Notes: generated by a model from the letters alone, not told the origin. DNA of 64,000 bases from Kribbella jejuensis (GCF_006715085.1 NZ_VFMM01000001.1:2170001-2234000); one strand, 5' to 3'; shown: positions 8,552-17,669, counted from the stretch's first letter. Made by a program: numbers and translations.

Positions 8552-10036
8552 TCACGTCGCCGGGAACACCGCGTCCTCGAAGGGATACAGCGGCCGCCGC
8601 CGATGCGAGTAGTCGAACTTGTCCAGGCTCATGGCGCTGACGCCATCGGTGTCGACGACGATCATCCGCGAGGCGATCGGGGCATAGCTGGCCCGCGGCG
8701 AGTTCACTCCCTTCGCTACCACCACGCGGTAGGACGACGGAACGACCCCGACCGACAACAGTTGCTGACAACTCGTGCTCATCACGGCGGTCGACGACAG
8801 GACCAGAGTGTGGCCCGCTGTGGTGTCGAGCACCGCTGTAGGCCCCATATCGAAGTACCTGAATCCACCGTGCGTCGGCGTCGGTTCCTCGAACCTGCCG
8901 TCGGACACGGCCCGCACGCAGCCGTCGACGAGCACCGGGCGCCCCGCGGAGTGGGGCTGGCAAGCGCCGACTGCCAGGCTCAGGCTGGTACCGACGCCTG
9001 ATTCGATGCACTGCCGGGCGGCCTTGGGATCGCAGATCACTTGCACCAGCGATCGTTGGCCGCACCGGACAGCGGCTTCGAGAATGACGGTGGAGTCGCC
9101 GGGCGCGCCCCCTCCGATGTTGTCCCCGGCGTCGAGCAGAACCACCGGCCCGGTCGGCTGGCAGGCTGCGATGTCGAGTGCCTGATCGACGGAGACCCCG
9201 ATCGTCTGGAGGTCTCGCCGGCGGTCCCACACAGCCGCGGCGAGTTCCTGCGCGGCGTGACGGGCGGCGTCCGGATCCCCATCATGGATGGCCACGCAGG
9301 ACATCCCCAGCTGCGGTACGTCGGCGTAAGGGAATCCCTCGATGACGCTGCAGGACAGCAGACCGGGCGACGCTGCAATCGTTCGCGCCTTGGCCAGGAG
9401 GCTCGCCATCGGCTCCTCACTGGTGTCCTGGCAGGCGATGTTCGCGACCAGCGGGAGCGAAACCATCGCCTGCTCCGGGTGGATCTCTCCGCGAACGGTT
9501 CGGACGATCAACTCGGTGCAACGCTCCGCCTGGTGTTTGGCGTCGACATGCGGATTGGTCTGGTAGACCAAGGTGACCGTCAACGCGTCGAGCAGCCGCT
9601 GGGTGAGGTTGGCGTGCATATCGAGTACGGCGCCGATAGGCACGCCCGCGCCCACGACGGCACGGACTCTCGCCGCGATCTCGGCATCCGCATCGACGAA
9701 GTTCTCCGCAACGGCGGCACCGTGCACATTCAGCAGCACCCCGTCCCACGGACCACGCTCGCGCAACAGCTCGGTCATTTCGCCGACCAGCCAGTCGAAC
9801 GCCTCCGCGGTGATCGGCCCGGTCGGCGTCACGAACCCGAACATCAACGGGACCACGTCGACGCCCAACTCCGCGCCGGCGGCGAGGAAGCCACCGTTGG
9901 TCGTCGACGACGTGGCGTAGGCCTCGACGATCTCCGCTCCCCGCCAGACGCCACCGTTGCTGAACAAGTCGCGATCCGCGCACACCGGCGAGAAGGTGTT
10001 CGTCTCGTGGTACAGGCCCAGCAGTGCAAGTCGCAT
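8552..10036 (-). CDS. M81 family metallopeptidase (MlrC/microcystinase C-like)
   Basis: A 494-residue protein. The N-terminal domain carries LGLYHETNTFSP, VLLNVHGAAV and VLDMHANLTQ (putative metal ligands); the C-terminal domain carries VVLLDAGDNIGGGAPGDST. These define the MlrC family, whose founding member cleaves a linear peptide from microcystin; most members are uncharacterised and may hydrolyse small amides. No signal peptide, so cytosolic. It lies 3 bp downstream of the class III aminotransferase gene, and both should be expressed from the operator-bearing promoter near 11352. It converges on the IclR gene. Confidence 0.9.
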   Translation of the reverse strand: MRLALLGLYHETNTFSPVCADRDLFSNGGVWRGAEIVEAYATSSTTNGGFLAAGAELGVDVVPLMFGFVTPTGPITAEAFDWLVGEMTELLRERGPWDGVLLNVHGAAVAENFVDADAEIAARVRAVVGAGVPIGAVLDMHANLTQRLLDALTVTLVYQTNPHVDAKHQAERCTELIVRTVRGEIHPEQAMVSLPLVANIACQDTSEEPMASLLAKARTIAASPGLLSCSVIEGFPYADVPQLGMSCVAIHDGDPDAARHAAQELAAAVWDRRRDLQTIGVSVDQALDIAACQPTGPVVLLDAGDNIGGGAPGDSTVILEAAVRCGQRSLVQVICDPKAARQCIESGVGTSLSLAVGACQPHSAGRPVLVDGCVRAVSDGRFEEPTPTHGGFRYFDMGPTAVLDTTAGHTLVLSSTAVMSTSCQQLLSVGVVPSSYRVVVAKGVNSPRASYAPIASRMIVVDTDGVSAMSLDKFDYSHRRRPLYPFEDAVFPAT

Positions 10037-10039
10037 GAT

Positions 10040-11332
10040 CTACTGCTCCGCCTTCACTTTCCACTCCTCAAGCGTCTTGTCGAAGCGAGTCAGGGCAGCG
10101 TCCAACTCGCGCGCGCCGTGGGCTGCGGACACGTACCACACGCCACGTCCGGCCAGCCAGATTCCGTTGTCCACCAATGCGGCCGCCAGGCGCTCGTAGC
10201 GGGCGAGGTCGAGTTGCTGGAGGCTGCGATAGTCGCGCACCTGCGCATCACCGAACGAAACGTGGAACGCCGCCGGCAACCCGGCGACCCGCAGGTTCAC
10301 GTCGTGCCTCGCGGCGATGTCGAGCAGCCCTGACATCAGCGCACGTCCGTGCTCGCCCACCTTTGCGTATGGCGGTTGGTCGCGCAGACTCGTCAAGGTC
10401 GCGGTCACGGCCGCCATGGCCATCACCGACGAGTTGAAGGTACCGGAGTGATTGACCTCCCCAGTTCCGAACCTGCACATCAGATCTTGCCGTCCAACGA
10501 CGGCCGCGACCGGGAAACCTCCCGCGAACGCCTTCCCGTAGGTGGCGAGGTCGGGGGTTACGCCGTACCTCTCGACGGCACCGCCGAGCGCGATCCGGAA
10601 ACCTGAGATGACTTCGTCGAAGATCAGCACCACGCCGTACCGGTCGCACAGTTCGCGCACGGTCTCCAGATAACCCGGAAGCGGCTCGATCACCCCCGCG
10701 TTGATCATGATCGGTTCCATGATCACGGCCGCCAGCCGGGATCCGTACTGCTCGAACTTCTCGACCAGCAGTTCGGCGTCGTTCCACGGCAGGATGTGAC
10801 ACGGCCGCAGATGATCCGCGACCTGACCGGCGCTCGCGGCGCCCCAGGTTCCGTCGTGCTCGCCGACAAAAATGTTGTCCAGCCAACCATGGTAGTGCCC
10901 TTGGAACCGAATGATCTCGGTGCGGCCGGTCGCCGCCCTGGCGAGCCGCAGCGCCGCCTGAACGGCCTCGGTGCCACTGACGGAGAAGCGGACCATGTCC
11001 GGCCACTTGGCGACCGAGCAAACGAGCTCCGCGGCCTGGATCTCCGGTTCGTGCTGCCCGCCGTAGATCAGCCCGTCCCGGCACGCTGCGGAAACGGCTT
11101 GGATCACCTGATCCGGCGCATGACCGAGGAAGTTCGGTCCCTGCCCGAGCAGATAGTCGACATAGTCGCGTCCGTCGACGCTGAACAGCCACGCCCCCTT
11201 GGCGGAGCGGATGAACGGATGCGGGCCACGCAGTCGGACGTTCGAGTGCACGCCACCGGGCGATCGTTCGAGTGCGCGGTCATGCAACTCGTCGGAGCGG
11301 ACGTTGCGCCCGTTGACCTCGGATATCGACAC
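10040..11332 (-). CDS. Class III aminotransferase / glutamate-1-semialdehyde 2,1-aminomutase-like
   Basis: Fold-type I PLP enzyme with the GSA-aminomutase layout: RSPGGVHSNVR near the N-terminus, LGQGPNFLGHAPD, RFSVSGTEAVQAALRLARA, LIFDEVISGFR, and the PLP-lysine region TYGKAFAGGFPVAAVVG. I prefer the GTG at 11332 (430 residues), preceded by GGGGGAA, over the upstream start at 11386, because the latter would place the operator at 11352-11368 inside the gene. It is probably not the haem-pathway enzyme, since it heads an IclR-type operon with an M81 hydrolase; an aminomutase or transaminase in a catabolic route is more likely. Confidence 0.88.
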   Translation of the reverse strand: MSISEVNGRNVRSDELHDRALERSPGGVHSNVRLRGPHPFIRSAKGAWLFSVDGRDYVDYLLGQGPNFLGHAPDQVIQAVSAACRDGLIYGGQHEPEIQAAELVCSVAKWPDMVRFSVSGTEAVQAALRLARAATGRTEIIRFQGHYHGWLDNIFVGEHDGTWGAASAGQVADHLRPCHILPWNDAELLVEKFEQYGSRLAAVIMEPIMINAGVIEPLPGYLETVRELCDRYGVVLIFDEVISGFRIALGGAVERYGVTPDLATYGKAFAGGFPVAAVVGRQDLMCRFGTGEVNHSGTFNSSVMAMAAVTATLTSLRDQPPYAKVGEHGRALMSGLLDIAARHDVNLRVAGLPAAFHVSFGDAQVRDYRSLQQLDLARYERLAAALVDNGIWLAGRGVWYVSAAHGARELDAALTRFDKTLEEWKVKAEQ

Positions 11333-11351
11333 TGTTCCCCCAAACGATGGA

Positions 11352-11368
11352 GTTTCACTTGATGAAAC
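11352..11368. promoter_or_regulatory. Palindromic operator in a divergent promoter region
   Basis: GTTTCACTTGATGAAAC: 7-bp arms with one mismatch around a 3-bp centre, the same arrangement as at 7646-7662. It lies between the divergent aminotransferase (minus) and lactonase (plus) genes, so one site could control both. Confidence 0.68.
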
Positions 11369-11460
11369 GATCGTGCTATTATTCAACGCTACGGTTCTGA
11401 AGCGCCGTTGGTCAAGGGAGGCGCGTTACGCCAGGTCGCCGAGGTTCGAGCGAGGTGACG

Positions 11461-12339
11461 ATGCAGTACGAACCGCCGACAGTGCTTGTGCACTGCGGCT
11501 GCACGGTCGGCGAAGGCCCGCTGTACGACGAGACCACGCAGACGTTGTACTGGGTGGACATTCCCCGTGGTGTGCTCTGGCGCTACTCGTTCAGATCCGG
11601 CAGCGCGGACTTCTGTGAGGTCGGCGAGCCGGCGGGCAGCCTGTGCCCTGCCGGGGACGATGGGTTCGTCATCGCGGCCCGCCGAGGTTTCCTGCACTTG
11701 GAACGGTGGGACGCCGAGCCTATTCTCTGGAGGCCGGTCGAGCACGACCTCCCCACTCAGTTCAACGACGGCAAGTGCGACTCGCGGGGACGGTTCCTCG
11801 CCGGAACAGCTGCGTTCGAAGGCAAATGCCCGGGCGCGCTGTATTGCCTGGACAGCGACGGGACAGTCACGCGGCTGATCAGCGGTGTGGGTATGTCCAA
11901 CGGCTTGGACTGGAGTCCGGACGACCGGTTGTTCTACCACGTCGACAGCGAAACCCGGGCTGTCACCCGGTACAGCTGGGACGCCGACGATGGGGTGCCG
12001 CACAATCCCGAGGCGCTGATCACGCTGACCGCGGCCGAGGGGCTACCTGACGGACTGAGTGTGGACGCCGATGGATACCTGTGGATCGCGGTGTGGGGTG
12101 GTTCGCAGGTACGCCGCTACGATCCGGCCGGGCGCCTGGTCGGCCGGATCCTTCTCCCAACGCCCAACGTGTCCAGCTGTACGTTCGGCGGCCCGGACCT
12201 GAGCGATCTCTTCATCACGACAGCCGCCGCCGGCGTCGCTCCGGATAGCCCCGGCTGGGAGTACGCGGGCAGCTTGTTCATGGTTCCCGCCGTTGGCCGA
12301 GGACAGGCGCGGAAGGCCTTCAGCGGCCCAATTCAATAG
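11461..12339 (+). CDS. SMP-30/gluconolactonase-family protein
   Basis: A 292-residue six-bladed beta-propeller of the SMP-30/LRE family, which usually hydrolyses sugar lactones with a bound divalent metal. Marks: VGEGPLYDETTQTLYWVDI (metal-binding Glu in GEGP), FNDGKCDSRGRFLAGT, GMSNGLDWSPDDRLFYHVDS and GLPDGLSVDADGYLWIAVWGG. The start at 11461 is preceded by GAGG. It is divergent from the aminotransferase-M81 operon and shares the palindromic operator. Its stop overlaps the convergent SDR gene by 7 bp. Confidence 0.9.
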   Translation: MQYEPPTVLVHCGCTVGEGPLYDETTQTLYWVDIPRGVLWRYSFRSGSADFCEVGEPAGSLCPAGDDGFVIAARRGFLHLERWDAEPILWRPVEHDLPTQFNDGKCDSRGRFLAGTAAFEGKCPGALYCLDSDGTVTRLISGVGMSNGLDWSPDDRLFYHVDSETRAVTRYSWDADDGVPHNPEALITLTAAEGLPDGLSVDADGYLWIAVWGGSQVRRYDPAGRLVGRILLPTPNVSSCTFGGPDLSDLFITTAAAGVAPDSPGWEYAGSLFMVPAVGRGQARKAFSGPIQ

Positions 12340-13079
12340 GCCGCCAGGCCGCCGTCGACATAGATCGTGGATCCAGTCACCGCCGCCGCCTCACCGGAGA
12401 TGACCCACGCCACGGCAGCTGCGACATCGGCCGGCCTAATCGGTCGTGGCCACGGGGTTCGCTTGGCCCAGGACACCGCTCGCTCGGCGGCAAACTCCGC
12501 CGCTCGGCTGCTCACGGTCTCCACGTCCCCCGGGGCGATGCAGACCACGCGCACCCTCAACGAGGCGAGGTCGTACGCCAGCGCCCGCGTCAACCCGTCC
12601 ATTCCCGCTTTGCTCGAGACATAAGCCGCCGCGTTGGTCTGCGCTTGCAGTCCGGCGATCGAGCCAATGTTGACCACGACGCCCTCGTTGCGGGACAGGT
12701 ACGGGAGGGCTTCGCGGACCAGCCGCAGCGGGGCCTTGAGGTTGACGTCGATCACCTGGTCGATGCGCCGATCACTGAAGTTGCCAAGGGCATCGACGGC
12801 GCCCGCGCCGGTGACACCGGCATTGTTGACCAAGATGTCCAGCGCACCGAAGTGGGCGGCACAGGCCTCCACTGCCCGCGCGCACTCTTTCGCATCACTC
12901 AGATCATGTGCTCCGAGCCGAACCCGGGCCGAGTGCCGGAAGAAATCCTTGCCCGCGGCTACCTCCGCCTCGGTCCGCTGGGCCACGTAGACGTTCAGCC
13001 CATCGGCGAGAAGCCGACAGGTGATCGCAGCGCCGATTCCGGTTGCGCCACCTGTCACAAGAGCTGTGCTATGCGCCAC
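12333..13079 (-). CDS. SDR-family oxidoreductase
   Basis: A classical short-chain dehydrogenase of 248 residues: TGGATGIG nucleotide-binding motif, LVNNAGVTG, and catalytic Ser plus YVSSK. It probably oxidises or reduces a hydroxyl group of a sugar- or hydroxyacid-type substrate with NAD(P). I chose the GTG at 13079, preceded by AGGA at a 5-nt spacing; a longer reading to 13214 would run through the operator at 13110-13125. It has its own operator-bearing promoter although it lies just downstream of the PLP gene. Confidence 0.9.
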   Translation of the reverse strand: MAHSTALVTGGATGIGAAITCRLLADGLNVYVAQRTEAEVAAGKDFFRHSARVRLGAHDLSDAKECARAVEACAAHFGALDILVNNAGVTGAGAVDALGNFSDRRIDQVIDVNLKAPLRLVREALPYLSRNEGVVVNIGSIAGLQAQTNAAAYVSSKAGMDGLTRALAYDLASLRVRVVCIAPGDVETVSSRAAEFAAERAVSWAKRTPWPRPIRPADVAAAVAWVISGEAAAVTGSTIYVDGGLAAY

Positions 13080-13109
13080 TGAAGTCCTAGTCGAAGCAGC
13101 CACGGAGTA

Positions 13110-13125
13110 TGGAACCGTCGTTTCA
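13110..13125 (-). promoter_or_regulatory. IclR-type operator upstream of the SDR gene
   Basis: On the minus strand TGAAACGACGGTTCCA: TGAAA and TTCCA arms separated by 6 bp, 30 bp upstream of the SDR start. A TTGACG -35-like element lies upstream in the spacer after the PLP gene. It matches the sites at 15195, 17223, 23675 and 25182. Confidence 0.65.
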
Positions 13126-13155
13126 AACTCAGCTTGGCAGCGACGCAGCGAATCG

Positions 13156-14250
13156 TCAATCCGAGGTTGTGCGACCCACCCAGTCTTCGACCCGCCGCGA
13201 CACGGTGTCGACATCGATCATCTGCATCCGTGACGCGTCGTCACTGAACCGGCCAAGATCCTTCCAGCCGCCGCCAGTCAGAATGACCACTGGTCGTGCG
13301 TCCGGACCGAGGCGCCCGTGTTCAGCGTCGGCCAGCAACGCCGCAACGGTCGCCGCCGCAGCCGGTTCCACGAACACGCCCTCTGCCGAAGCCAGCCAAC
13401 GCTGTGCGGCCAGGATCGCTGCGTCGTCGATCGCAGTACCCCATCCGTGCGAGCGCTCGACCGCGCCCGCCGCAAGGTCTCCGTCCGGCGGGCGCGGCAA
13501 CTGCAAGGCCGAGATAGAGGTGGTACTACGTTCGACCTCAACCGCAGCGACGGCGCCGTCGAGATAGCGCACGACCGGCGCACAGCCCGACGATTGACAC
13601 GCGATCATCCGCGGCTGCAAACCACGCCGGTCGAGGCCACGAGCGACCGCCACGAGCAATCCCCCGCCGCCGACCGATACATAGACGTGCGTAGCGGCGG
13701 GGACCTGTTCCGCGAGCTCGTACGCGATCGTGTCGATACCTCTCATCCCCTCGGCGTTGAATGCGTGCAGCGTGACGCCGAGAAACAACTTGTGTCGTTG
13801 CGCCGCGTCCCGAACCTGATCGAACATGTGGCCGTCGACCTCGGGCCGGCCCGCACCCTGGACTCGCACGACAGTCACAGCGCCGGATCCGAAGGCCATC
13901 AGCGGCAGCGACTTCTCCGGCGGAACGGACCCGGCCAAACAGATGAACCCCGGCAGGCCCGCACGGGCCCCGTATGCCGCCATCGCCATACCCGCGTTTC
14001 CCGACGAGGTAGCGATCCACCCTCGATACCCGCGGCTGCGCGCCAACGACAAGGACATCGCAGCGACGCGGTCCTTGTACGAACCTGTTGGATTACCTGT
14101 CTCCACCTTCGCTGAAACCGACCGCACTCCGAGCCGCCGTGCGAGCGCCGGCAACTCGATCACAGGGGTCGCACCTTCGCCCAAACAGACTGTCTCGCTC
14201 ACAGGCGGGAGATCCGATGCGAACCGATCCAGAACGCAGCAATTTGTCAC
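13156..14250 (-). CDS. PLP-dependent lyase/synthase of the threonine-synthase type
   Basis: A fold-type II PLP enzyme of 364 residues. PLP-lysine motif NPTGSYKDRVAA, phosphate/substrate loop SSGNAGMAMAAYGA and glycine-rich SVGGGGLLVAVARGL resemble threonine synthase and diaminopropionate/threonine ammonia-lyases. As it belongs to an IclR-linked operon and there is no homoserine-pathway context, I infer beta-elimination or replacement on an amino acid released by the neighbouring hydrolases. The start GTG overlaps the stop of the aspartoacylase-like gene (GTGA), implying translational coupling. Confidence 0.82.
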   Translation of the reverse strand: MTNCCVLDRFASDLPPVSETVCLGEGATPVIELPALARRLGVRSVSAKVETGNPTGSYKDRVAAMSLSLARSRGYRGWIATSSGNAGMAMAAYGARAGLPGFICLAGSVPPEKSLPLMAFGSGAVTVVRVQGAGRPEVDGHMFDQVRDAAQRHKLFLGVTLHAFNAEGMRGIDTIAYELAEQVPAATHVYVSVGGGGLLVAVARGLDRRGLQPRMIACQSSGCAPVVRYLDGAVAAVEVERSTTSISALQLPRPPDGDLAAGAVERSHGWGTAIDDAAILAAQRWLASAEGVFVEPAAAATVAALLADAEHGRLGPDARPVVILTGGGWKDLGRFSDDASRMQMIDVDTVSRRVEDWVGRTTSD

Positions 14251-15167
14251 GGAGCCTCACAAGGGTCTGCCAGCACGAACAACACCTCGCCGCGCATGGT
14301 CCGGGCCTGGCGCCGGAGGAACATCAGCACGCCGCACCGCGGGGCACGGACAATTTCCAGAAGTTCTCCTTGATAGCCGAAGAGCCGACCGATCTCGCCG
14401 CCATCCGGAATCAGGTCCCCTGCGACGGCCGTGGCCGCGAACAGCCCGGCACGTGATGATGTGGCGCCCGCGTCAAGATCGCCTGAGCCACGGACCCATC
14501 GTGGCTCGGCGGACGGTTCGGTTCGTGACCGGTCGGACAACATGCCCAACTCGGCCATCACCGACAGCACGCCGGTGACGTAGGTCCGCAGATCTTCCTG
14601 CCTGATCGCGCCGCCTCCACCACACTCGACGTACATGGCCGGTATGCCACGATCTCTGGCAGCAACGAGGCTGCGACCGTGCGGCCAAGAGTCGTGCAGC
14701 CAGGTCAAGGGCGCACCGAAGGCCGCAGCAGCCCAGAGGCCCTCGTGGAGCACACCGCAGAACAGCGGCATGCTGTAGCGCAGACCGCCGGAGTGCAGGT
14801 CGATCAGTAGGTCCGCCCCGTCGATGACCCTGTTGGTGATGCCATCCGCAATGACCTCGGTCGGTCCTCCGTGGCAGTCACCCGGAAACGACCGGGCCAG
14901 GTCTCCGCCATCGTGCGGGGTCCTTCTAGCGCCTGCCGACCACGCAGCCGGATTCGCCGGCGCAACCGCCCTCACGGTGCCGCGAAGAGCTGACCCCTCG
15001 AGTTCGTCGAGAATGCGCCACACGGCGAGCACGCCTTCATCCTCGTCACCGTGCACTCCCCCGAGCAGAGCCAGAGTGGGGCCTGACCGGCCACCGTGCA
15101 CCGTCGTCATCACAGCGCCGCCCGGCAGCACGTCGCGCTCCAGGCGAGCTCCGTGCACTGTTCGCAA
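14247..15167 (-). CDS. Succinylglutamate desuccinylase/aspartoacylase-family deacylase
   Basis: A zinc carboxypeptidase-fold (M14-like) protein of 306 residues. Zinc-ligand motif GGVHGDEDEG, substrate-binding ANPAAW, a third ligand in LIDLHSGG, and the catalytic-Glu region YVECGGGG. Family members remove acyl groups from N-acyl amino acids or sugars. The start is TTG at 15167, preceded by GGAG at a 6-nt spacing. It heads a two-gene operon with the PLP enzyme; its promoter carries an operator fused to the -10 box (15195-15215). Confidence 0.85.
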   Translation of the reverse strand: MRTVHGARLERDVLPGGAVMTTVHGGRSGPTLALLGGVHGDEDEGVLAVWRILDELEGSALRGTVRAVAPANPAAWSAGARRTPHDGGDLARSFPGDCHGGPTEVIADGITNRVIDGADLLIDLHSGGLRYSMPLFCGVLHEGLWAAAAFGAPLTWLHDSWPHGRSLVAARDRGIPAMYVECGGGGAIRQEDLRTYVTGVLSVMAELGMLSDRSRTEPSAEPRWVRGSGDLDAGATSSRAGLFAATAVAGDLIPDGGEIGRLFGYQGELLEIVRAPRCGVLMFLRRQARTMRGEVLFVLADPCEAP

Positions 15168-15194
15168 GGCGGTCTCCTCTCCAGCGGTGAAAAA

Positions 15195-15215
15195 CGAAAC
15201 TCGCGTTCCAATGTA
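15195..15215 (-). promoter_or_regulatory. -10 box fused to IclR-type operator (aspartoacylase operon)
   Basis: On the minus strand TACATT (15210-15215) is followed immediately by TGGAA-CGCGAG-TTTCG (15195-15210). The layout matches the promoters at 23670 and 25177, where TAGAAT runs into TGRAA-N6-TTTCA. Confidence 0.68.
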
Positions 15216-15295
15216 ATTGACACTCGGGGTGCCAGGGAATCAGACACCGCGGGATGTCCGATGCAAGTCCGGTTCGACGCCGGCGAAGGAAACGG

Positions 15296-16342
15296 TCAAG
15301 CTTGCCCGCGCGCCTGGGCGAGCTCGGCCGGGCGGCCGATGTCCTGCCAGTGTTCGCGGACCTGCCACAGGCCGATCGGCCAGCCGCGCTTGAGACATTG
15401 GTCCAGCAACTCGGTGATCAGAAAGAGCCGCCCTTCGGGAATCTCCGAGATGAGCTTGGGCTCGATCACATAGATCCCCGCGTTGACGGGCCACGACGGG
15501 ACGGGCTTCTCGACGATACGTACCAATCGGCCACTCGTCTGCTCGAGTACGCCGAACGGCACCTGGTGTTCGTAGCGAGTCGTCGCGACCGTGGCGACCA
15601 CGTCTTCACCGGCGTGGGCCTCGAGGAGACCACCGACGGAGAATGCGGTGACCAGATCGCCGTTCATCACCAGGATCGGCTCGGTGATCTCGCAGTCCTG
15701 CTGGGCCAGCAGACGCAACGAGCCTCCGGTGCCCAGCGGAACCGCCTCGTCCTCGCGCAGGTATTCGATCCGGCAACCGAAGGCGCGGCCGTCACCGAAA
15801 TGTTGCTCGATCACCTCGTTCAGGTAGTTGACCGAGATGAAGATCCGGGTGATTCCTGACCCGACGAGATGCATCACCAACCGTTCGAGGATCGGCCGCC
15901 CGGCCACCGGCAACATCGGCTTCGGCACATGATCGGTCAACGGAGCCAGTCTCGACCCCCGCCCGCCGGCCATGATGACTGCCACGTTCCCGCGGTGCGC
16001 AGGGCCGGCAACCGCGAGGTCGGAATGTACCTCGACGAGCCGTCCGTCCTGGTCGACGACCGGCAGCTCGCGAAGACCGAGCGTATGCATCAGGTCGATC
16101 ACTTCTGCCCGTCCGGCACCCGGCTTGGTCGAGACACCGGCATCCTCCATGAACGGGTAAAGCCTGGACTCGAGTCCGATACCGTCGAGCAACGCCTGGC
16201 GAATCGCGCTCTCGCTGACCGCGCCCACCAGCCGACCGGCCGAATCGGCAACGAAAGCACGCGACCAACCGGACCGATCGATCGCCAGCAGCGCCGCTCG
16301 TATCGAATCCCCTTGGCCGACAAGGACCTCACCAATACGCAT
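15296..16342 (-). CDS. ptmE: CBS-domain sugar-phosphate nucleotidyltransferase, PtmE-like
   Basis: A 348-residue protein. Residues ~1-115 form a CBS pair (MRIGEVLVGQGDSIRAALLAI ... LRELPVVDQDGRLVEV). Residues ~120-345 are a nucleotidyltransferase with VAVIMAGGRGSRLAPLTDHVPKPMLPV, PLGTGGSLRLL and VMNGDLVTA. This architecture is that of PtmE, which makes GDP-glucosamine from GlcN-1-P in the GDP-dependent legionaminic-acid route. With LegB, LegC, LegG and NeuD-like genes nearby the same role is inferred. Its promoter region carries no IclR-type operator. It is divergent from the NeuD-like gene. Confidence 0.82.
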   Translation of the reverse strand: MRIGEVLVGQGDSIRAALLAIDRSGWSRAFVADSAGRLVGAVSESAIRQALLDGIGLESRLYPFMEDAGVSTKPGAGRAEVIDLMHTLGLRELPVVDQDGRLVEVHSDLAVAGPAHRGNVAVIMAGGRGSRLAPLTDHVPKPMLPVAGRPILERLVMHLVGSGITRIFISVNYLNEVIEQHFGDGRAFGCRIEYLREDEAVPLGTGGSLRLLAQQDCEITEPILVMNGDLVTAFSVGGLLEAHAGEDVVATVATTRYEHQVPFGVLEQTSGRLVRIVEKPVPSWPVNAGIYVIEPKLISEIPEGRLFLITELLDQCLKRGWPIGLWQVREHWQDIGRPAELAQARGQA

Positions 16343-16499
16343 GCTTGCCTCACATCCCTACTGGGCCGTCCACGTGTGCAAGCGTTCCAGATGCACCCAC
16401 GACCGAACCAGGAGATGAATTCAGCCTGACCAGGCCGGCACGGGCGGAGGCGAAAGGAGGCCGCTGGCACCCAACCGGCGTCGTCGGCACGATGACACC

Positions 16500-17138
16500 A
16501 TGGCTGAGCGGCAGATTCCGGTCCGTGAACTCATCGTTGTCGGAGCCGGTGCTCTGGGCCGGCAGGTCGGGTCGCTGGTGGCCGAGCTCGCCGGTGCCCC
16601 CTTCCGGATCACCGGGTACCTCGACCGCTCCGACCCCGCGCCGCGATGCACTCCTCTGCTCGGCGGAGACGAAGAGTTGACCAGCGCGGATGCCGCGTAC
16701 GTGATTGCCATCGGCGATCCCACGGTCCGGCGACGGGTCGACATTTTCGCCACCAGGTGGAATCGGCATCCTGCGACCCTGGTGCATCCCGCTTGCACGT
16801 TGGACGACGGAGTCGCTCTCGGGGCGGGGACCATCACGTTCCCAGGAGCACGAATCCAGGTCCAGGCGACCCTGGGTCGGCACGTCCTCGTCAACGCCAA
16901 CGCAGTAGTCGGACATGACTGTCTGGTCGGCGACCATGTCGTACTGAGCCCTCTTGCCATGCTGTGCGGTGGGGTCGAGGTCGGAGACGCGGCCTTCATC
17001 GGCGCGAGTGCCGTTGTGCTGCCCGGTCGGGTGATCGGTCCCGGCGCGACCGTCGGTGCGGGTGCCGTCGTCACCTCGGATGTGCCACCCCTGGCCCGCG
17101 TCGCCGGCGTGCCGGCCAGGAATTTACCTCGGGGCTGA
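16500..17138 (+). CDS. NeuD/PglD-family sugar O- or N-acyltransferase (LegH candidate)
   Basis: A 212-residue protein with a Rossmann-like N-terminal sugar-nucleotide-binding domain (ELIVVGAGALGRQVGSLVAEL ... YVIAIGDPTVRRRV) and a left-handed beta-helix of hexapeptide repeats (VHPACTLDDGVALGAGT ... NANAVVGHDCLVGDHVVLSP; catalytic His in GHD). Family members acetylate UDP- or GDP-4-amino sugars (PglD, LegH) or sialic acid (NeuD). Beside a PtmE-like gene, acetylation of the LegC product is plausible. A strong AAGGAGG sits ~40 nt upstream, too far to assign to this start, so an earlier start cannot be excluded. Confidence 0.85.
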   Translation: MAERQIPVRELIVVGAGALGRQVGSLVAELAGAPFRITGYLDRSDPAPRCTPLLGGDEELTSADAAYVIAIGDPTVRRRVDIFATRWNRHPATLVHPACTLDDGVALGAGTITFPGARIQVQATLGRHVLVNANAVVGHDCLVGDHVVLSPLAMLCGGVEVGDAAFIGASAVVLPGRVIGPGATVGAGAVVTSDVPPLARVAGVPARNLPRG

Positions 17139-17669
17139 GCTGCCCGGCTGGCCGGAACGGCATGCCCGTGCGTGCCCTGCGTGCTCACCTTGACAGTTCA
17201 CCAAGCGCTTCGTTTACTGGAATGAAACACGGGGTTCAATTCTTGGGCCTCAGGCTTCGTCACCTGTTTCCAGTGCCGGGGACAGGATCCGATCGGAGCC
17301 TCCGGCCCCGTGCCGCTCCGTGCCAACTCCAGCCCTGAGGAGGTCGGTCGATGATGGACCACAACCATGTGCGGTGCGGCGAGCACATAACGGGCATTCC
17401 GACACCGTCCACGCGTTGACCGACTGCCGCGTCCGTACCTGCGAAACGCGACGAACCCGATCGGTCACGTCTTTCGACTCCGCGCCTTCCAAGACCGTCT
17501 CTTGACTCGCCTGAGAGTCCAGTCCCGGTAGGCCAACCGTATTCGCTCAGCATCGGGCTGAGTGCGGAACATTCATCCTCAGCGCCTCACGGGTCGGCGG
17601 ATCAGCCGAACATGCCCAGTCGAAGCTGCTGAGTCGGCTATGGCCAGGCACTAGTTAAGGAGCCTCGAC
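17139..17669 (+). other. Gene-free region with long leader to the ABC-transport operon
   Basis: A 531-bp stretch with a promoter and operator at its left end (17190-17238), leaving roughly 430 bp of untranslated leader before the binding-protein gene. A 38-codon reading frame from 17222 starts inside the operator and has no ribosome-binding site, so I do not call it. The leader may hold a second promoter or an RNA element I cannot resolve. Confidence 0.5.
17190..17238 (+). promoter_or_regulatory. Promoter with IclR-type operator (ABC importer operon)
   Basis: TTGACA (17190-17195) and TTTACT (17213-17218) are spaced 17 bp apart. The operator TGAAACACGGGGTTCA (17223-17238; TGAAA-N6-GTTCA) lies over the expected start site, a position suited to repression. 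Confidence 0.65.

Noticed and set aside
17222..17338. 38-codon reading frame in the importer leader
   Set aside because: It starts within the operator and has no ribosome-binding site; composition is not gene-like.
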